From Chlamydiota bacterium (GTDB lineage Bacteria > Chlamydiota > Chlamydiia > Chlamydiales > Parachlamydiaceae): a stretch of 32,723 bases of DNA. Under the pieces are notes generated by a model. It searched no databases. It saw only the letters and a list, made by a program, of their open reading frames with translations, and was not told the origin of the DNA. A program made the translations under genes and the position numbers. This document shows, in pieces, positions 7,468-15,866 of the stretch (position 1 is its first letter; each line of letters starts with the position of its first letter). The stretch lies in contig JABDDC010000019.1 in NCBI GenBank assembly GCA_013287815.1, positions 1-32,723 of the forward strand, given 5' to 3'.

Positions 7468-8664
7468 CTAATGCACAGGTAATAAGCCTGATTCTTTTCT
7501 GCCTAATGACAGGCAAGCAGCGGATGAGACAGCTAAAATAATGATTAAACCGGCATATGGAAGGGTTGTATTGGTTGGAAACTGCATCAGGATCGATCCG
7601 ACCACTGCTGCTATGCCGAATTCTAAAGATCCAAATGCAGCGGCGGCAGTTCCTGCGATGGGGGCAAAGGGCTCCAGGGCTTTTGAAACGGTGCTTCCCA
7701 CTAGAAACATAGCCCCAGTACATGCGATGGCCATGGGAATTAAAAATCCTTGAAGACTTAGAGAATCAATATAATTCCATCCCAGCATACTAAATCCCCC
7801 AATAAACATCATTGCGATGCCCAAGATAATGGTCGTCATGATGCCAAATTTTTCAATGACTTTTCCACTGACAAATCCCCCAAGGCCAATCACAGCTCCG
7901 AAGACGGCAAAATAGTAACCAAATTCTTGAGTCGGTGTGCCATGCAAATCGATAATGATGAATGGAGAAAGAGAAAAGAACGAGAAAAAGACACCTTCAG
8001 CAAATCCGCCAATGAAGGCGTAGATAAGAAATTGTTTATTTTTAAAAATATCAAGGTAGCGTCTAAAGATAGCTTTGTCCATTTTGACTCGTTGAGCTAT
8101 GCCATGAGTCTCTTCGATAAAGAGGTAGATCACGATCAGTGATAAGAATCCAATCAATGAAAGAAAAGCGAATATACTTTGCCAGCCAAAATAAACAGCA
8201 AGGTTTCCACCGATGATAGGAGCAAAAGTTGGAGAGATACCGATAGCGCCGTTTAGAAAACTATACATCTTGGCATTAGTATCGCTGGCATAGAGATCTC
8301 TGACAAGGGCAAAGGAGGTGACAAGCATTCCGCAAGCACCGATAGCAGAGACGACACGAGCCAGGATCAACCAATAGATATTCAAAGAAAAGATGCAGCT
8401 TAATGAGCCTATGGCAAATAGTGCTGCAGAGATATATAAAATACGTTTACGCCCAAACTGATCGGAGAGAGGCCCAATAAAGAGTTGCCCGAAGCCTGTG
8501 AAAAACAAAAATAGGCTTAGGGTCAAATGGACCAGGGGGGTAGTTGTCTGGAATATTTCGGTCATCTGCGGAATGATCGGAATGTAGATGTCTAATCCAA
8601 GCGCAAAGCTGAAAACAAAAGGGATCAGGATAAGTATGAGCTGGTAAGGTTTAAAATTTTGCAT
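7468..8664 (-). CDS. Bcr/CflA family multidrug efflux MFS transporter
   Basis: A 398-residue, 12-helix major facilitator. The cytoplasmic loop between helices 2 and 3 has motif A as GPLSDQFGRKRIL (about residue 74). The segment ARVVSAIGACGMLVTSFALVRDLY region (helices 4-5, with the family RxxxAxGA...ALVRDL pattern) is diagnostic of the Bcr/CflA (DHA1) group of drug/proton antiporters. It is full length. The substrate is not predictable; family members export bicyclomycin, chloramphenicol or dipeptides. There is no clear Shine-Dalgarno. Instead a perfect palindrome lies 8 bases upstream of the ATG, consistent with repression by a regulator not encoded next to it. The gene stands alone, with a large inverted repeat downstream. 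Confidence 0.9.
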   Translation of the reverse strand: MQNFKPYQLILILIPFVFSFALGLDIYIPIIPQMTEIFQTTTPLVHLTLSLFLFFTGFGQLFIGPLSDQFGRKRILYISAALFAIGSLSCIFSLNIYWLILARVVSAIGACGMLVTSFALVRDLYASDTNAKMYSFLNGAIGISPTFAPIIGGNLAVYFGWQSIFAFLSLIGFLSLIVIYLFIEETHGIAQRVKMDKAIFRRYLDIFKNKQFLIYAFIGGFAEGVFFSFFSLSPFIIIDLHGTPTQEFGYYFAVFGAVIGLGGFVSGKVIEKFGIMTTIILGIAMMFIGGFSMLGWNYIDSLSLQGFLIPMAIACTGAMFLVGSTVSKALEPFAPIAGTAAAAFGSLEFGIAAVVGSILMQFPTNTTLPYAGLIIILAVSSAACLSLGRKESGLLPVH

Positions 8665-8671
8665 ATAACAC

Positions 8672-8688
8672 AGTGGTAACTTACCACT
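8672..8688. promoter_or_regulatory. Perfect 17-bp palindrome upstream of the efflux gene
   Basis: AGTGGTAA and TTACCACT flank a single central base, an exact 8+1+8 inverted repeat ending 8 bases before the efflux gene ATG (8664). Its size and position fit a dimeric repressor operator (TetR/MarR/GntR class) or a translation-blocking hairpin. The remaining gap to 8861 is AT-rich and shows nothing further. Confidence 0.5.
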
Positions 8689-8861
8689 TAAATTCCAATG
8701 AGTTCGGCTCCCTGATAAGGGAAGCAGGAAATATTAATATAAATAGAAAAATAACTTCTATCCATAAAAGACTTCTGTTTTTTAAAGTAAGCACAACTAT
8801 ACATTAAATATTAAATTAAATCAATTGCTAAATTGAGTTTGACACCATAACGTTTCCAGGT

Positions 8862-9110
8862 TCAAGTGTGTAGCCAATCTTGCATCAGCTGTTTTATTTT
8901 TGTTTGATAATGGGCACCTTCGAGTCCGGCTTTTTGCTTAAAAGCGCTAAGAAGAGAAGGCTCTATCTTCATGCTAATCAGTTGACATTTTTCAGGTACT
9001 TTAGCAACAAGATTGCGATAATTTTCAAGGAATTCGATGATCTGATCAGGCGTCAAATCCTTACATCGCTTTAAATACTCCTTGGTGAAATATTGCACTG
9101 TCTTTTTCAT
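8862..9110 (-). CDS. CopG/BrnA-like ribbon-helix-helix antitoxin
   Basis: An 82-residue protein whose second half, ISMKIEPSLLSAFKQKAG followed by HYQTKIKQLMQDWL, has the shape of BrnA/CopG ribbon-helix-helix DNA-binding domains: a beta strand with alternating residues, then two helices ending in YQTxINxLL-like text. The N-terminal half would contact a toxin. Its ATG overlaps the stop codon of an upstream nucleotidyltransferase remnant (ATGA), the tight coupling typical of toxin-antitoxin operons. The upstream partner survives only as a stub, so this antitoxin is probably an orphan. Assignment is by motif only. Confidence 0.7.
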   Translation of the reverse strand: MKKTVQYFTKEYLKRCKDLTPDQIIEFLENYRNLVAKVPEKCQLISMKIEPSLLSAFKQKAGLEGAHYQTKIKQLMQDWLHT

Positions 9111-9211
9111 AAATTCTCCAAAGCTTTAACATCTTCAAGGTCTTGCGGCCTGCCGGATGCTATATCCACATCAATCGTCCCCCTCATAGCGCCATGCAAA
9201 GCTACCGCGGT
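9107..9211 (-). pseudogene. Remnant of a nucleotidyltransferase-type toxin (internal deletion)
   Basis: The 34 codons before the antitoxin read TAVALHGAMRGTIDVDI followed by ASGRPQDLEDVKALENL and a stop. The first half is the nucleotidyltransferase active-site region of AbiEii/DUF6036-like proteins (AxxLHGxxRxTxDxDI); the second is the usual C-terminal end of such proteins (RPQDLxDxxAL). The roughly 100 or more residues normally between them are absent, and an in-frame TAA (9212-9214) lies directly upstream. It is therefore a dead partner gene. No start codon or ribosome site is preserved. Confidence 0.65.
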
Positions 9212-10270
9212 TTAACCGCCGGAGCTTTCGCGTGTTCCAATAGTATAAAATAGGATACTTTTTAAAGGATCGCCCATGTCTTGTGCGCACAGTCCTAAAA
9301 TTTTCCCATCAGGAGAAAAGGCAACGCCTTTAACTCCACCTTCTTCTTTATTATACTGTTGTAGATGGATGGTCTCCGGATTATAGATCTCAAATGTTTG
9401 AGATGGCACTATAGAGTAGCGCGGCACAGTGTCCGAAACTTTTTTAAATAGAGATAAAGTTTTTCTTCCTCCGGCACTAGAGACCGCCAAAGTATCATCG
9501 AGAGGATGAAAACATACGGAATGAGTGAAGCAGAAGTTTGTTTCTTCCCCCTTCAATATTTCTACTGGAGATGCGCTATATTTCCCTTCTGAAGAAGAAG
9601 TTTTTTCAAAAATAAGCAATGAATGGGTCCCATGGCTTGTTACAGCAAGCAGTCTTCCGTCACTAGAAAAAGCCAGGCCGTCAGGTTGGTAGAGTATATC
9701 CTCAGGAGCTTGGATGACTTGATAAGGAAGTGATTCATAGGTATCATTATTGTAAAGAAAAAATGCAATTTGATGCCCTGCTACATCGCAGACACCAAGA
9801 CAATTTCCGGTCGGACTATATTTAACAGCATTAATTCCCGGAAGCTGTAGTTGATTTCCTTCGATTACTACAAAAGGTTCTTGTTCGTAAAAATCATTCC
9901 CGATATTTCTTTTGTAGATCATTATCCGGTTGTTACCGCGGCAGGCAACAGCAAGATGTTCCCCATCAGGAGAGAAGGATAAGTCGTGTGGATATCCTAA
10001 AGGAGAATTTAAACCGTCAATTACATAAATGGGCGAGACCTGTGAGGAGGATATACAGCAATCTGATGAAAGAAAAAAGAGAATATTGCCCCCTTCGGAA
10101 TTGGCAATTGCTACCAAATCTCCCGAGGGGGAAAAGGCAATTCCTTCCGGATGCCTTATCAAAGAATCTATACCTTGAATTACTCCCACCGGATTCTGAT
10201 CAACAATTTCGGCACTTTGCAATGTCAATGAGGATAGTAAAAACATCAGGTACAGCTTAATCTTAAACAT
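9212..10270 (-). CDS. Secreted beta-propeller (YVTN/SMP-30-like) protein
   Basis: A 352-residue protein with a signal peptide (about residues 1-20, ending SAE) and six repeats of an NHL/YVTN-type blade. Each blade has the pattern xGxxFSPxGxxLAVxx: HPEGIAFSPSGDLVAIAN, YPHDLSFSPDGEHLAVAC, INAVKYSPTGNCLGV, PDGLAFSSDGRLLAVTS, THSVCFHPLDDTLAVSS and VKGVAFSPDGKILGLCA. It probably folds as a six- or seven-blade propeller in the periplasm or outside the cell. Its ligand is unknown. The last residues (TRESSGG) run straight into the toxin remnant with only one stop codon between, so the original C-terminus may have been trimmed by the same deletion. The start ATG is preceded by AAGGAGTTAT. Confidence 0.8.
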   Translation of the reverse strand: MFKIKLYLMFLLSSLTLQSAEIVDQNPVGVIQGIDSLIRHPEGIAFSPSGDLVAIANSEGGNILFFLSSDCCISSSQVSPIYVIDGLNSPLGYPHDLSFSPDGEHLAVACRGNNRIMIYKRNIGNDFYEQEPFVVIEGNQLQLPGINAVKYSPTGNCLGVCDVAGHQIAFFLYNNDTYESLPYQVIQAPEDILYQPDGLAFSSDGRLLAVTSHGTHSLLIFEKTSSSEGKYSASPVEILKGEETNFCFTHSVCFHPLDDTLAVSSAGGRKTLSLFKKVSDTVPRYSIVPSQTFEIYNPETIHLQQYNKEEGGVKGVAFSPDGKILGLCAQDMGDPLKSILFYTIGTRESSGG

Positions 10271-10744
10271 ATAACTCCTTTTTTTCCAAGATTCTCTTAC
10301 ATCAAATATTAATATGCAAGAAATTCATAATACTTCAGAGAAGGCGGGTGCAATTGAAAGGATGGTTTTGGAAGCCCCATCAGTGAAATTCATTTTAAAG
10401 GCAGAAAAGGCCGATGAGGTGACAATATCATGAATGTTATCAAAGAAGAATAAGGTTTTCTCTTCATATCCTTCTATCTGTTCTAATGAGGAATGAAGTA
10501 GATTGCCATCGGACGCCATCGTTTCCATTCAAATTGAACTTTATCAACAAACAGTCGGTTATGCTTTTCCAGGCTATGCTTTGCTTTTTCACTATGGGTT
10601 TGACAGAGGTTTGTCCCTACGGAACTAGTGTCTAATACAGCCCTAGGCCTGGACCTCTTCACGACCAAAAATTTTTTCTTGTGTCATAATTGATTTTTCC
10701 TAGATTTGGCTGGTTATCATGCTTTTATTTCAAGCCAAATCTTT
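10271..10744. other. Gene-poor stretch between the propeller gene and sdhB
   Basis: 474 bases without a gene I can support. The minus strand has two short overlapping open frames (10325-10528 and 10483-10668) in different phases, with no recognisable domain and no clear ribosome site; together they may be the ruins of one gene. The short region next to 10680-10744 is probably the 3' untranslated end of the sdh operon. Confidence 0.5.
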
Positions 10745-11509
10745 CTAATCGGTAGGAAAGCTGAAGAAGTCCTGGAAGGCCTGGACGTTCACTTCGCGAT
10801 CCATGGCGGCGATGGAATCGGTGAGGGGGATGTTTTTAGGGCAAACGCGCTTGCAGTTTTGATTGTTGCCGCAGCCGATGATCCCTTCGGGTTTCATGAG
10901 CGGATGAAGCCGTTTGTCTTTTTGAGTGTAGCCGACCGGATTCAGATTGAACAGTCGCACCTGTGAAATGGGGGCCGGACCCATGAAAGGCGAGTGGTCA
11001 TTGACTTGAGGACATGCCTCGGAACAGCATCCACAGGTCATGCAGGTAGACAGCGAATACATGATCTTTTGTTTTTCCTGGCTGATCTTGGGTCCTGGAC
11101 CTAAATTTTGGGTATTGTCGACATCGAGCCAGGCGTGGACTTTTTTTAGATTTTCAAACATCCGTGAACGGTCGATGATCAAATCGCGGACAAGAGGAAA
11201 CTTAGTCAGCGGGGCCAGCTTGATGGTGCGGTTTCCTGTTTCCTTGATGATCGGTTCAATTAAAGCCGAGCAGGCCTGTCTGGGGTAGCTGTTGATGAGC
11301 ATGGAGCATGAGCCGCACACCTCTTCCAGGCAGCCAGCTTCCCACGTGATGGGATTGACTTTTTGTCCTTTAGTATTGACGGGATTACGCTGGATCAGCA
11401 TCAGTGCTGAAATAATATTGGCGAAGGGCTGCAGCTCCAGCTCGAAGTCTTCCCAGTACTGATGCCCCGGCTCTCCCCTATAAATGCTTAAAATGTATGT
11501 TTCTGCCAT
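10745..11509 (-). CDS. sdhB: Succinate dehydrogenase iron-sulfur subunit SdhB
   Basis: 254 residues, full length. It carries electrons from the SdhA flavin to quinone through three clusters, and all ligands are visible. The [2Fe-2S] Cys residues are 60, 65, 68 and 80 (GCLEEVCGSC and a later C). The [4Fe-4S] ligands come from CMTCGCCSEACP (156-167), and the [3Fe-4S]/last ligands from CGNNQNCKRVCP (213-224). It is the last gene of the sdhC-sdhA-sdhB operon and starts one base after the sdhA stop. The complex is membrane-attached on the cytoplasmic face. The order matches the Chlamydia sdh operon as I remember it. Confidence 0.97.
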   Translation of the reverse strand: MAETYILSIYRGEPGHQYWEDFELELQPFANIISALMLIQRNPVNTKGQKVNPITWEAGCLEEVCGSCSMLINSYPRQACSALIEPIIKETGNRTIKLAPLTKFPLVRDLIIDRSRMFENLKKVHAWLDVDNTQNLGPGPKISQEKQKIMYSLSTCMTCGCCSEACPQVNDHSPFMGPAPISQVRLFNLNPVGYTQKDKRLHPLMKPEGIIGCGNNQNCKRVCPKNIPLTDSIAAMDREVNVQAFQDFFSFPTD

Positions 11510-11510
11510 A

Positions 11511-13400
11511 TTAAACCGGTAATACTATATTTTCAGGTATATTCTCAAGCGTATGATGGGCGTGGCCCTTTTTCAGGTAATCCCTGAGGAATGGTTTTAA
11601 ATGCCTGGTATCGATCGGCTGATAAGAAATCTCAGGCTCGTCAACTCTGGGGATATATTTGGCAATAGTCGTTTTCAACCAGTGTTCATCATCCCGCTTG
11701 GGAAATTCAGGCTTATAATGTGCGCCGCGGAATTCATTACGCAGCAACGCCCCTTTGGTGATCACCAATGCCAATTCGATCATATATCCGAACTGATTGG
11801 CAAAAGCATAGACCTGATTGGCGAACTGGGTCTTGTCCTGCAAAGTGATGTGATAAGAACGTTCGCGTATTTCTTTGAGCTTCTCCATTGTCATCTGCAG
11901 GTCATTATTATTCCGTTTGACAGTCACATGGGAGACCATCAGATCGGCCATCTCATCATGCAGCTGATAGATATTTTCCGGGCCATTCCGCCTGAAAATC
12001 CTAGATTTCAGGTCTTCTTCCTGCTGGATAGCCTCGTCATAAACCTCAGCTGGAGTATTATGGTAGGAGCTTTCCAGATTATTGATATATCTGTTGACCT
12101 CATTGCCGGTGACTAGTCCCCCAAAAATACATGAGAGCAGGGCATTAGCACCGAGGCGGTTGGCGCCATGGTACTGATAATCCGACTCGCCTACATTGAA
12201 GCAGCCGGGAAGGTTGGTCATTTGACGAAATCTTTCATCTCGGTCAGGGTCATCGGCAGCCGGCCAGTCGACCCAGGCACCACCCATCGTATAATGCATG
12301 GCAGGATAAATCTTCATCGGTACTTTGGTGGGATCGTCTCCGGTGAATTTCTGATAAATCTCAAGGATAGACCTTAACTTCTCTTTTTTCTCTTCGGGCA
12401 GATGGGAAACATCTAAATAAACGGAGTTGCCTCCATCGACACCTAGACCTATCTCACAAATTTGCAGGACGACACGGGCGCCGATATCGCGAGGCACCAG
12501 GTTGCCATAGACCGGATATAGCTCCTCCAGAAAATACCAGGGCTCTCCGGTCATGCCGCACTGCACCTTCCTGCCGTCTTCCAGTTCAATTGTTTTAGAT
12601 GAATCACCATAGACCCAGACCCTTCCACCTTCACCCCTGGCCGATTCCGATATCAATCGCATCTTATCGCTTCCTGGAATGGCTGTCGGATGGATCTGGA
12701 TGAATTCACCATTGGCATACCACATACCCTGTTTGAAAAGACGCCCGTTGGCTGCTCCGGTGCAAAAGGTGGAGTTGGTCGACTTCTTAAAAATCATCCC
12801 CACGCCGCCTGTGGCAATGACAACGGCATCGGCTTTCAGGACACTTAACTTCAGATTGAAGAGGTCCATGATGACCACTCCCCTGGCGATTCCCTGTTCA
12901 TCCATCACCAATCGCATGAACTCGTGCGATTCAAATTTTTCGACATGGCCCAAGGTCTCATAACGGCGCACTTGTTCATCTAATGCATAAAGAAGCTGCT
13001 GACCGGTCGACGCGCCGCAAAAAGCGGTGCGGTGATAGAGCGTTCCGCCAAACCGGCGGAAATCGAGGTTTCCTTCAGGCGTGCGGTTGAATGGACATCC
13101 TAACCTGTCCATCAAGTTGATAATCCCCGGAGCCGCCAGACACATCTCTACGACAGGAGGCTGGTTGGCTAAAAAGTCGCCACCCTTAATGGTATCATAG
13201 GCATGATTGAGTGGGGAATCATCTTCTCCTTTGATATTGACTGCCGCGTTGATGCCTCCTTGGGCACAAACAGAATGGGAACGCTTCACCTTGGTGACGC
13301 AAACAATCTTGACCTTGCATCCGTTTTCGGCCAGCCGCATAGCCGTCGACAATCCGGCCAAACCACCTCCTACAACAATAACTTCTTTATGCTTTTCCAC
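11511..13400 (-). CDS. sdhA: Succinate dehydrogenase flavoprotein subunit SdhA
   Basis: About 629 residues. The FAD-binding loop VVGGGLAGLS is at the N-terminus. RSHSVCAQGG near residue 40 contains the His that carries covalent FAD. The substrate-site regions HRTAFCGASTGQQLL, QIHPTAIPGSD and HYTMGGAWVD are intact, with the catalytic Arg region RLGANALL. It oxidises succinate to fumarate. The reading frame opens at a TTG at 13406, but that codon directly follows the sdhC stop. The GTG at 13400, with AGG six bases upstream, is the better start. The family is the long B-type (Bacillus-like) SdhA, in keeping with a single large SdhC. Confidence 0.96.
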   Translation of the reverse strand: MEKHKEVIVVGGGLAGLSTAMRLAENGCKVKIVCVTKVKRSHSVCAQGGINAAVNIKGEDDSPLNHAYDTIKGGDFLANQPPVVEMCLAAPGIINLMDRLGCPFNRTPEGNLDFRRFGGTLYHRTAFCGASTGQQLLYALDEQVRRYETLGHVEKFESHEFMRLVMDEQGIARGVVIMDLFNLKLSVLKADAVVIATGGVGMIFKKSTNSTFCTGAANGRLFKQGMWYANGEFIQIHPTAIPGSDKMRLISESARGEGGRVWVYGDSSKTIELEDGRKVQCGMTGEPWYFLEELYPVYGNLVPRDIGARVVLQICEIGLGVDGGNSVYLDVSHLPEEKKEKLRSILEIYQKFTGDDPTKVPMKIYPAMHYTMGGAWVDWPAADDPDRDERFRQMTNLPGCFNVGESDYQYHGANRLGANALLSCIFGGLVTGNEVNRYINNLESSYHNTPAEVYDEAIQQEEDLKSRIFRRNGPENIYQLHDEMADLMVSHVTVKRNNNDLQMTMEKLKEIRERSYHITLQDKTQFANQVYAFANQFGYMIELALVITKGALLRNEFRGAHYKPEFPKRDDEHWLKTTIAKYIPRVDEPEISYQPIDTRHLKPFLRDYLKKGHAHHTLENIPENIVLPV

Positions 13401-13407
13401 TAACAAC

Positions 13408-14370
13408 CTAATTTTTCAAGTTAATCAAGTAAGTGCCCCAGATGGCTGCCAGCCCCATGAATGTAACAGCAATCATCAGCACCACCGTTATCATACGCAT
13501 GACATACTGTGAATGGGCATTCAAGGTGATCCCCATATTAATCATAAAGGCCCAGAGGCCATTGAAAGCATGGAAGCAGGCGGCCAATACCAATCCGGTA
13601 TAAAGGATGATCATTAATGGATTTTTAAAAGTATTCCGGACAACCATTAATTCGGCCACTCCGAAATTTTTGGCGACTACAATAGCCTGATCTTCTTTTA
13701 AGTGAATTTTCTCCAGCTGTGCCAGCCAATCTAATTCCTGGTTCCTCTGCTGCAAGATTTCTAAATCCTCACCAGATGGAATATCAGCTACAGGCGGTGT
13801 CTTAGTCATTGTAATCTTTTCACCAGTTTCTCTGACATTCTTAGGAGTGTAGATCTCAAAGTCTAGTCTCTTGGAAAGAGTGTAAAGGCCGTCGTCCATA
13901 TTGACCTTGACCATATAAGAATGCTCAGCACCTATTTCAGATGACAACGGATAATCAACAAATCGCATATGGATGACATGGGCAACTATTCCGAACAACA
14001 AGATCCAGGATGTGATCCTCTGCCAGGTAAAGGCCTGATTATTCGCGAAATAGGGCAATCCCGGCGCCGATCCGTCAGTATGAAACGAATTATAGCGTGC
14101 CGTAAAAATGTACTTGATTCCCCATACACCGTGGATAAGGAAGGGAATCCCCAAAAAAACTACCTCGATGACTTGCAGATAGGGAAGATTTTTGAGGAAA
14201 TTAACCGATCTGACAAAGCCATTCCCATCATCTCCAATCCATAAAGCAGCCTGGGAATTAGTTAACAGATGCTCAGTCAAAAATAAAACCAGCCAAAATC
14301 CCATAAGCGAATGGGCCCTTTTCCAAATAAAGGATCCTGGGATTGGCGGGGCGTGATAAACATTTTCCAT
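13408..14370 (-). CDS. sdhC: Succinate dehydrogenase cytochrome b subunit SdhC (type B)
   Basis: About 320 residues with five predicted membrane helices and several His residues in the helices suited to haem axial ligation (KRAHSLMGFW, TEHLLTN, IPFLIHGVWG, GIVAHVIHMRF, LAACFHAFNGLW). This is the single-subunit anchor of type B succinate:quinone reductases; no sdhD is present. Compared with the roughly 200-residue Bacillus SdhC it is long: a hydrophilic insert of about 100 residues (about 140-240) lies between helices 3 and 4. The ATG at 14370 is chosen over a GTG six bases upstream; neither has a clear ribosome site. It is the first gene of the sdhCAB operon. Confidence 0.92.
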   Translation of the reverse strand: MENVYHAPPIPGSFIWKRAHSLMGFWLVLFLTEHLLTNSQAALWIGDDGNGFVRSVNFLKNLPYLQVIEVVFLGIPFLIHGVWGIKYIFTARYNSFHTDGSAPGLPYFANNQAFTWQRITSWILLFGIVAHVIHMRFVDYPLSSEIGAEHSYMVKVNMDDGLYTLSKRLDFEIYTPKNVRETGEKITMTKTPPVADIPSGEDLEILQQRNQELDWLAQLEKIHLKEDQAIVVAKNFGVAELMVVRNTFKNPLMIILYTGLVLAACFHAFNGLWAFMINMGITLNAHSQYVMRMITVVLMIAVTFMGLAAIWGTYLINLKN

Positions 14371-14636
14371 AAACACACTGCTATTCTGCTATTGAAATTT
14401 TTAATTCATAACAGATGGCGGGAAAAATGGAAACAGGAAAGTGGATAGGAGATAGGAGATGGGAGAAAGGAGATTGAAGTCAGTAGCTAGTAGATAGGGT
14501 TGAAAACCCGGCACAGAGCTCTGTACCGGGATTACAACCCTATAATTTGTTAAGCGGATGTGAAGCCCGCTGCGTAGACGAATTTTTCTACAATCAATTG
14601 GAGGATTGGTATATAAGGAACTGTAAGAGGTGATGT
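14371..14636. other. Divergent intergenic region between sdhC and the first MORN gene
   Basis: 266 bases holding a purine-rich run of GATAGGAGAT-like words (about 14440-14475), a separate 48-bp palindrome (listed on its own) and the ribosome site AAGAGGTG of the next gene. The promoters of sdhC (leftward) and the MORN gene (rightward) should lie here, but I cannot place them with confidence. Confidence 0.5.
14495..14542. repeat. 48-bp palindrome (24-bp arms)
   Basis: Arms 14495-14518 and 14519-14542 match at 21 of 24 positions and meet at the centre GAGCTC with no loop. The left arm contains GGGTTGAAAACCCGG, a word found again at 5363-5377, where the intact MITE-like element is inserted just after it. 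Confidence 0.75.
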
Positions 14637-15785
14637 ATGATCTCTTTGACTGCCCAGATGCCAAGAATGCCGGTGATCCGACTTCCCGGAACAGTTTTCG
14701 AAGAAGAATCCGATCTTAAAGAAAGTGGATTTGAGGATAAGACATTAAGGATAGCTATCCCTTCCATCGCCCAGCTTAATTCCAATCAAACAAGTTCAAA
14801 TTTAAGCACACCTGACACCTCCGCACGTTTTAATTTCTCGCTTCCTCCTCCCCTTGAGAATAGTCCCAGGTACGGGTTTTTAAATCCAACTCCTTCCAAC
14901 CCCCCCCATACTCCACACTTGTTGTCGGCCTCCGACACCCCATCCTCGTTTTCTTTAAAGGTGAGCTCTCTAATGTCCTCACCGCGTTCGAGCACCTCTT
15001 CGCCTCGTCTGGAACACGAAGAGAACACCGAATCGGTGCTTAAAGATGGCACAACAGAACGAGGGATCTTCCTCAATAATAAACTTCATGGGAGGGGCTA
15101 TCGAAAACAAAGGGTCCAGGTGATCGATATCAAGGGATTCATTCAAGTCAAGAAAGGGGTAATCGAACAAGGGGAATTTGAAAATGGGCTGTTGACTTTC
15201 GGAGAAAAGCTATCCAGCACCACCTATGAAGAAGGTCATATTGACCAGGATGGTAAACTAGACGGAGCAGGGCATCGCATTTTTTTTGAGGGCACTGAAG
15301 AGGTTGGATTGTTTGAAAAAGGTGAATTTAAATCAGGAGTCAAGACATGGGCCGACGGCACGTACGAGAAAGGCAAATTCGTCGAAGGACTACTGACAGG
15401 AGAAAAATGTAAGAGATTCTCCCCCAACTGCGAGGTGATGATTGGAACCTTTGTCATGGGTGTCTTTCGCCTGGAAGGCGTTAAATATAATTCTAATCAT
15501 GCATTTGAGGCCGGACAGCATAGCAGCAAAACGGAATTAAGGGATATCGTCGTTTTTGAAAGCTATGAGGAAGCTGAAATGTATTTCGACTACATCAAAA
15601 AGATGAAGAAGGAAAAAATTACCCAGCCCATCCCTGCAGCATTTGGATCAATCAGGACAAAGGTTTATACCCGCCAGACATCAGGCGAATACCTGTTAAG
15701 CTCAACTTCAAATTTATTTTCCACCTATATGTCTCCCGCTCGCCTTGACAATCCTTATATGAAGATGGTGATACAGTTTTCATAA
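14637..15785 (+). CDS. MORN-repeat protein 1, disordered N-terminus
   Basis: A 382-residue protein in two halves. Residues about 1-130 are Ser/Pro/Thr-rich and probably disordered. Residues about 138-290 carry degenerate MORN repeats (GTTERGIFLNNKLHGRGY, GVIEQGEFENGLLTFGE, YEEGHIDQDGKLDGAGHR, GTEEVGLFEKGEFKSGVKTW, GTYEKGKFVEGLLTG), with a short non-repeat tail. MORN repeats form beta-hairpin rods that bind membranes or proteins, and they are frequent in amoeba-associated Chlamydiae. The N-terminus is not a classic signal peptide, so a type III effector is possible but unproven. The start is supported by AAGAGGTG shortly upstream. It is followed 81 bases later by a second MORN gene and interrupts an otherwise conserved sdhC-tatD neighbourhood. 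Confidence 0.8.
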   Translation: MISLTAQMPRMPVIRLPGTVFEEESDLKESGFEDKTLRIAIPSIAQLNSNQTSSNLSTPDTSARFNFSLPPPLENSPRYGFLNPTPSNPPHTPHLLSASDTPSSFSLKVSSLMSSPRSSTSSPRLEHEENTESVLKDGTTERGIFLNNKLHGRGYRKQRVQVIDIKGFIQVKKGVIEQGEFENGLLTFGEKLSSTTYEEGHIDQDGKLDGAGHRIFFEGTEEVGLFEKGEFKSGVKTWADGTYEKGKFVEGLLTGEKCKRFSPNCEVMIGTFVMGVFRLEGVKYNSNHAFEAGQHSSKTELRDIVVFESYEEAEMYFDYIKKMKKEKITQPIPAAFGSIRTKVYTRQTSGEYLLSSTSNLFSTYMSPARLDNPYMKMVIQFS

Positions 15786-15866
15786 ACATACTGTTCCAGG
15801 ATCATTCTTCTTGCCTTTAATTTTATAAACCGCATGATCCGATTTATACACAGGAAGAAAAAAAAC

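Noticed and set aside
10325-10668. Two short overlapping frames between the propeller gene and sdhB
   Set aside because: No ribosome site and no recognisable motif; mentioned only as possible gene debris.
11601-12116. 171-codon plus-strand frame inside sdhA
   Set aside because: It is the complement of conserved SdhA coding sequence with no independent evidence.
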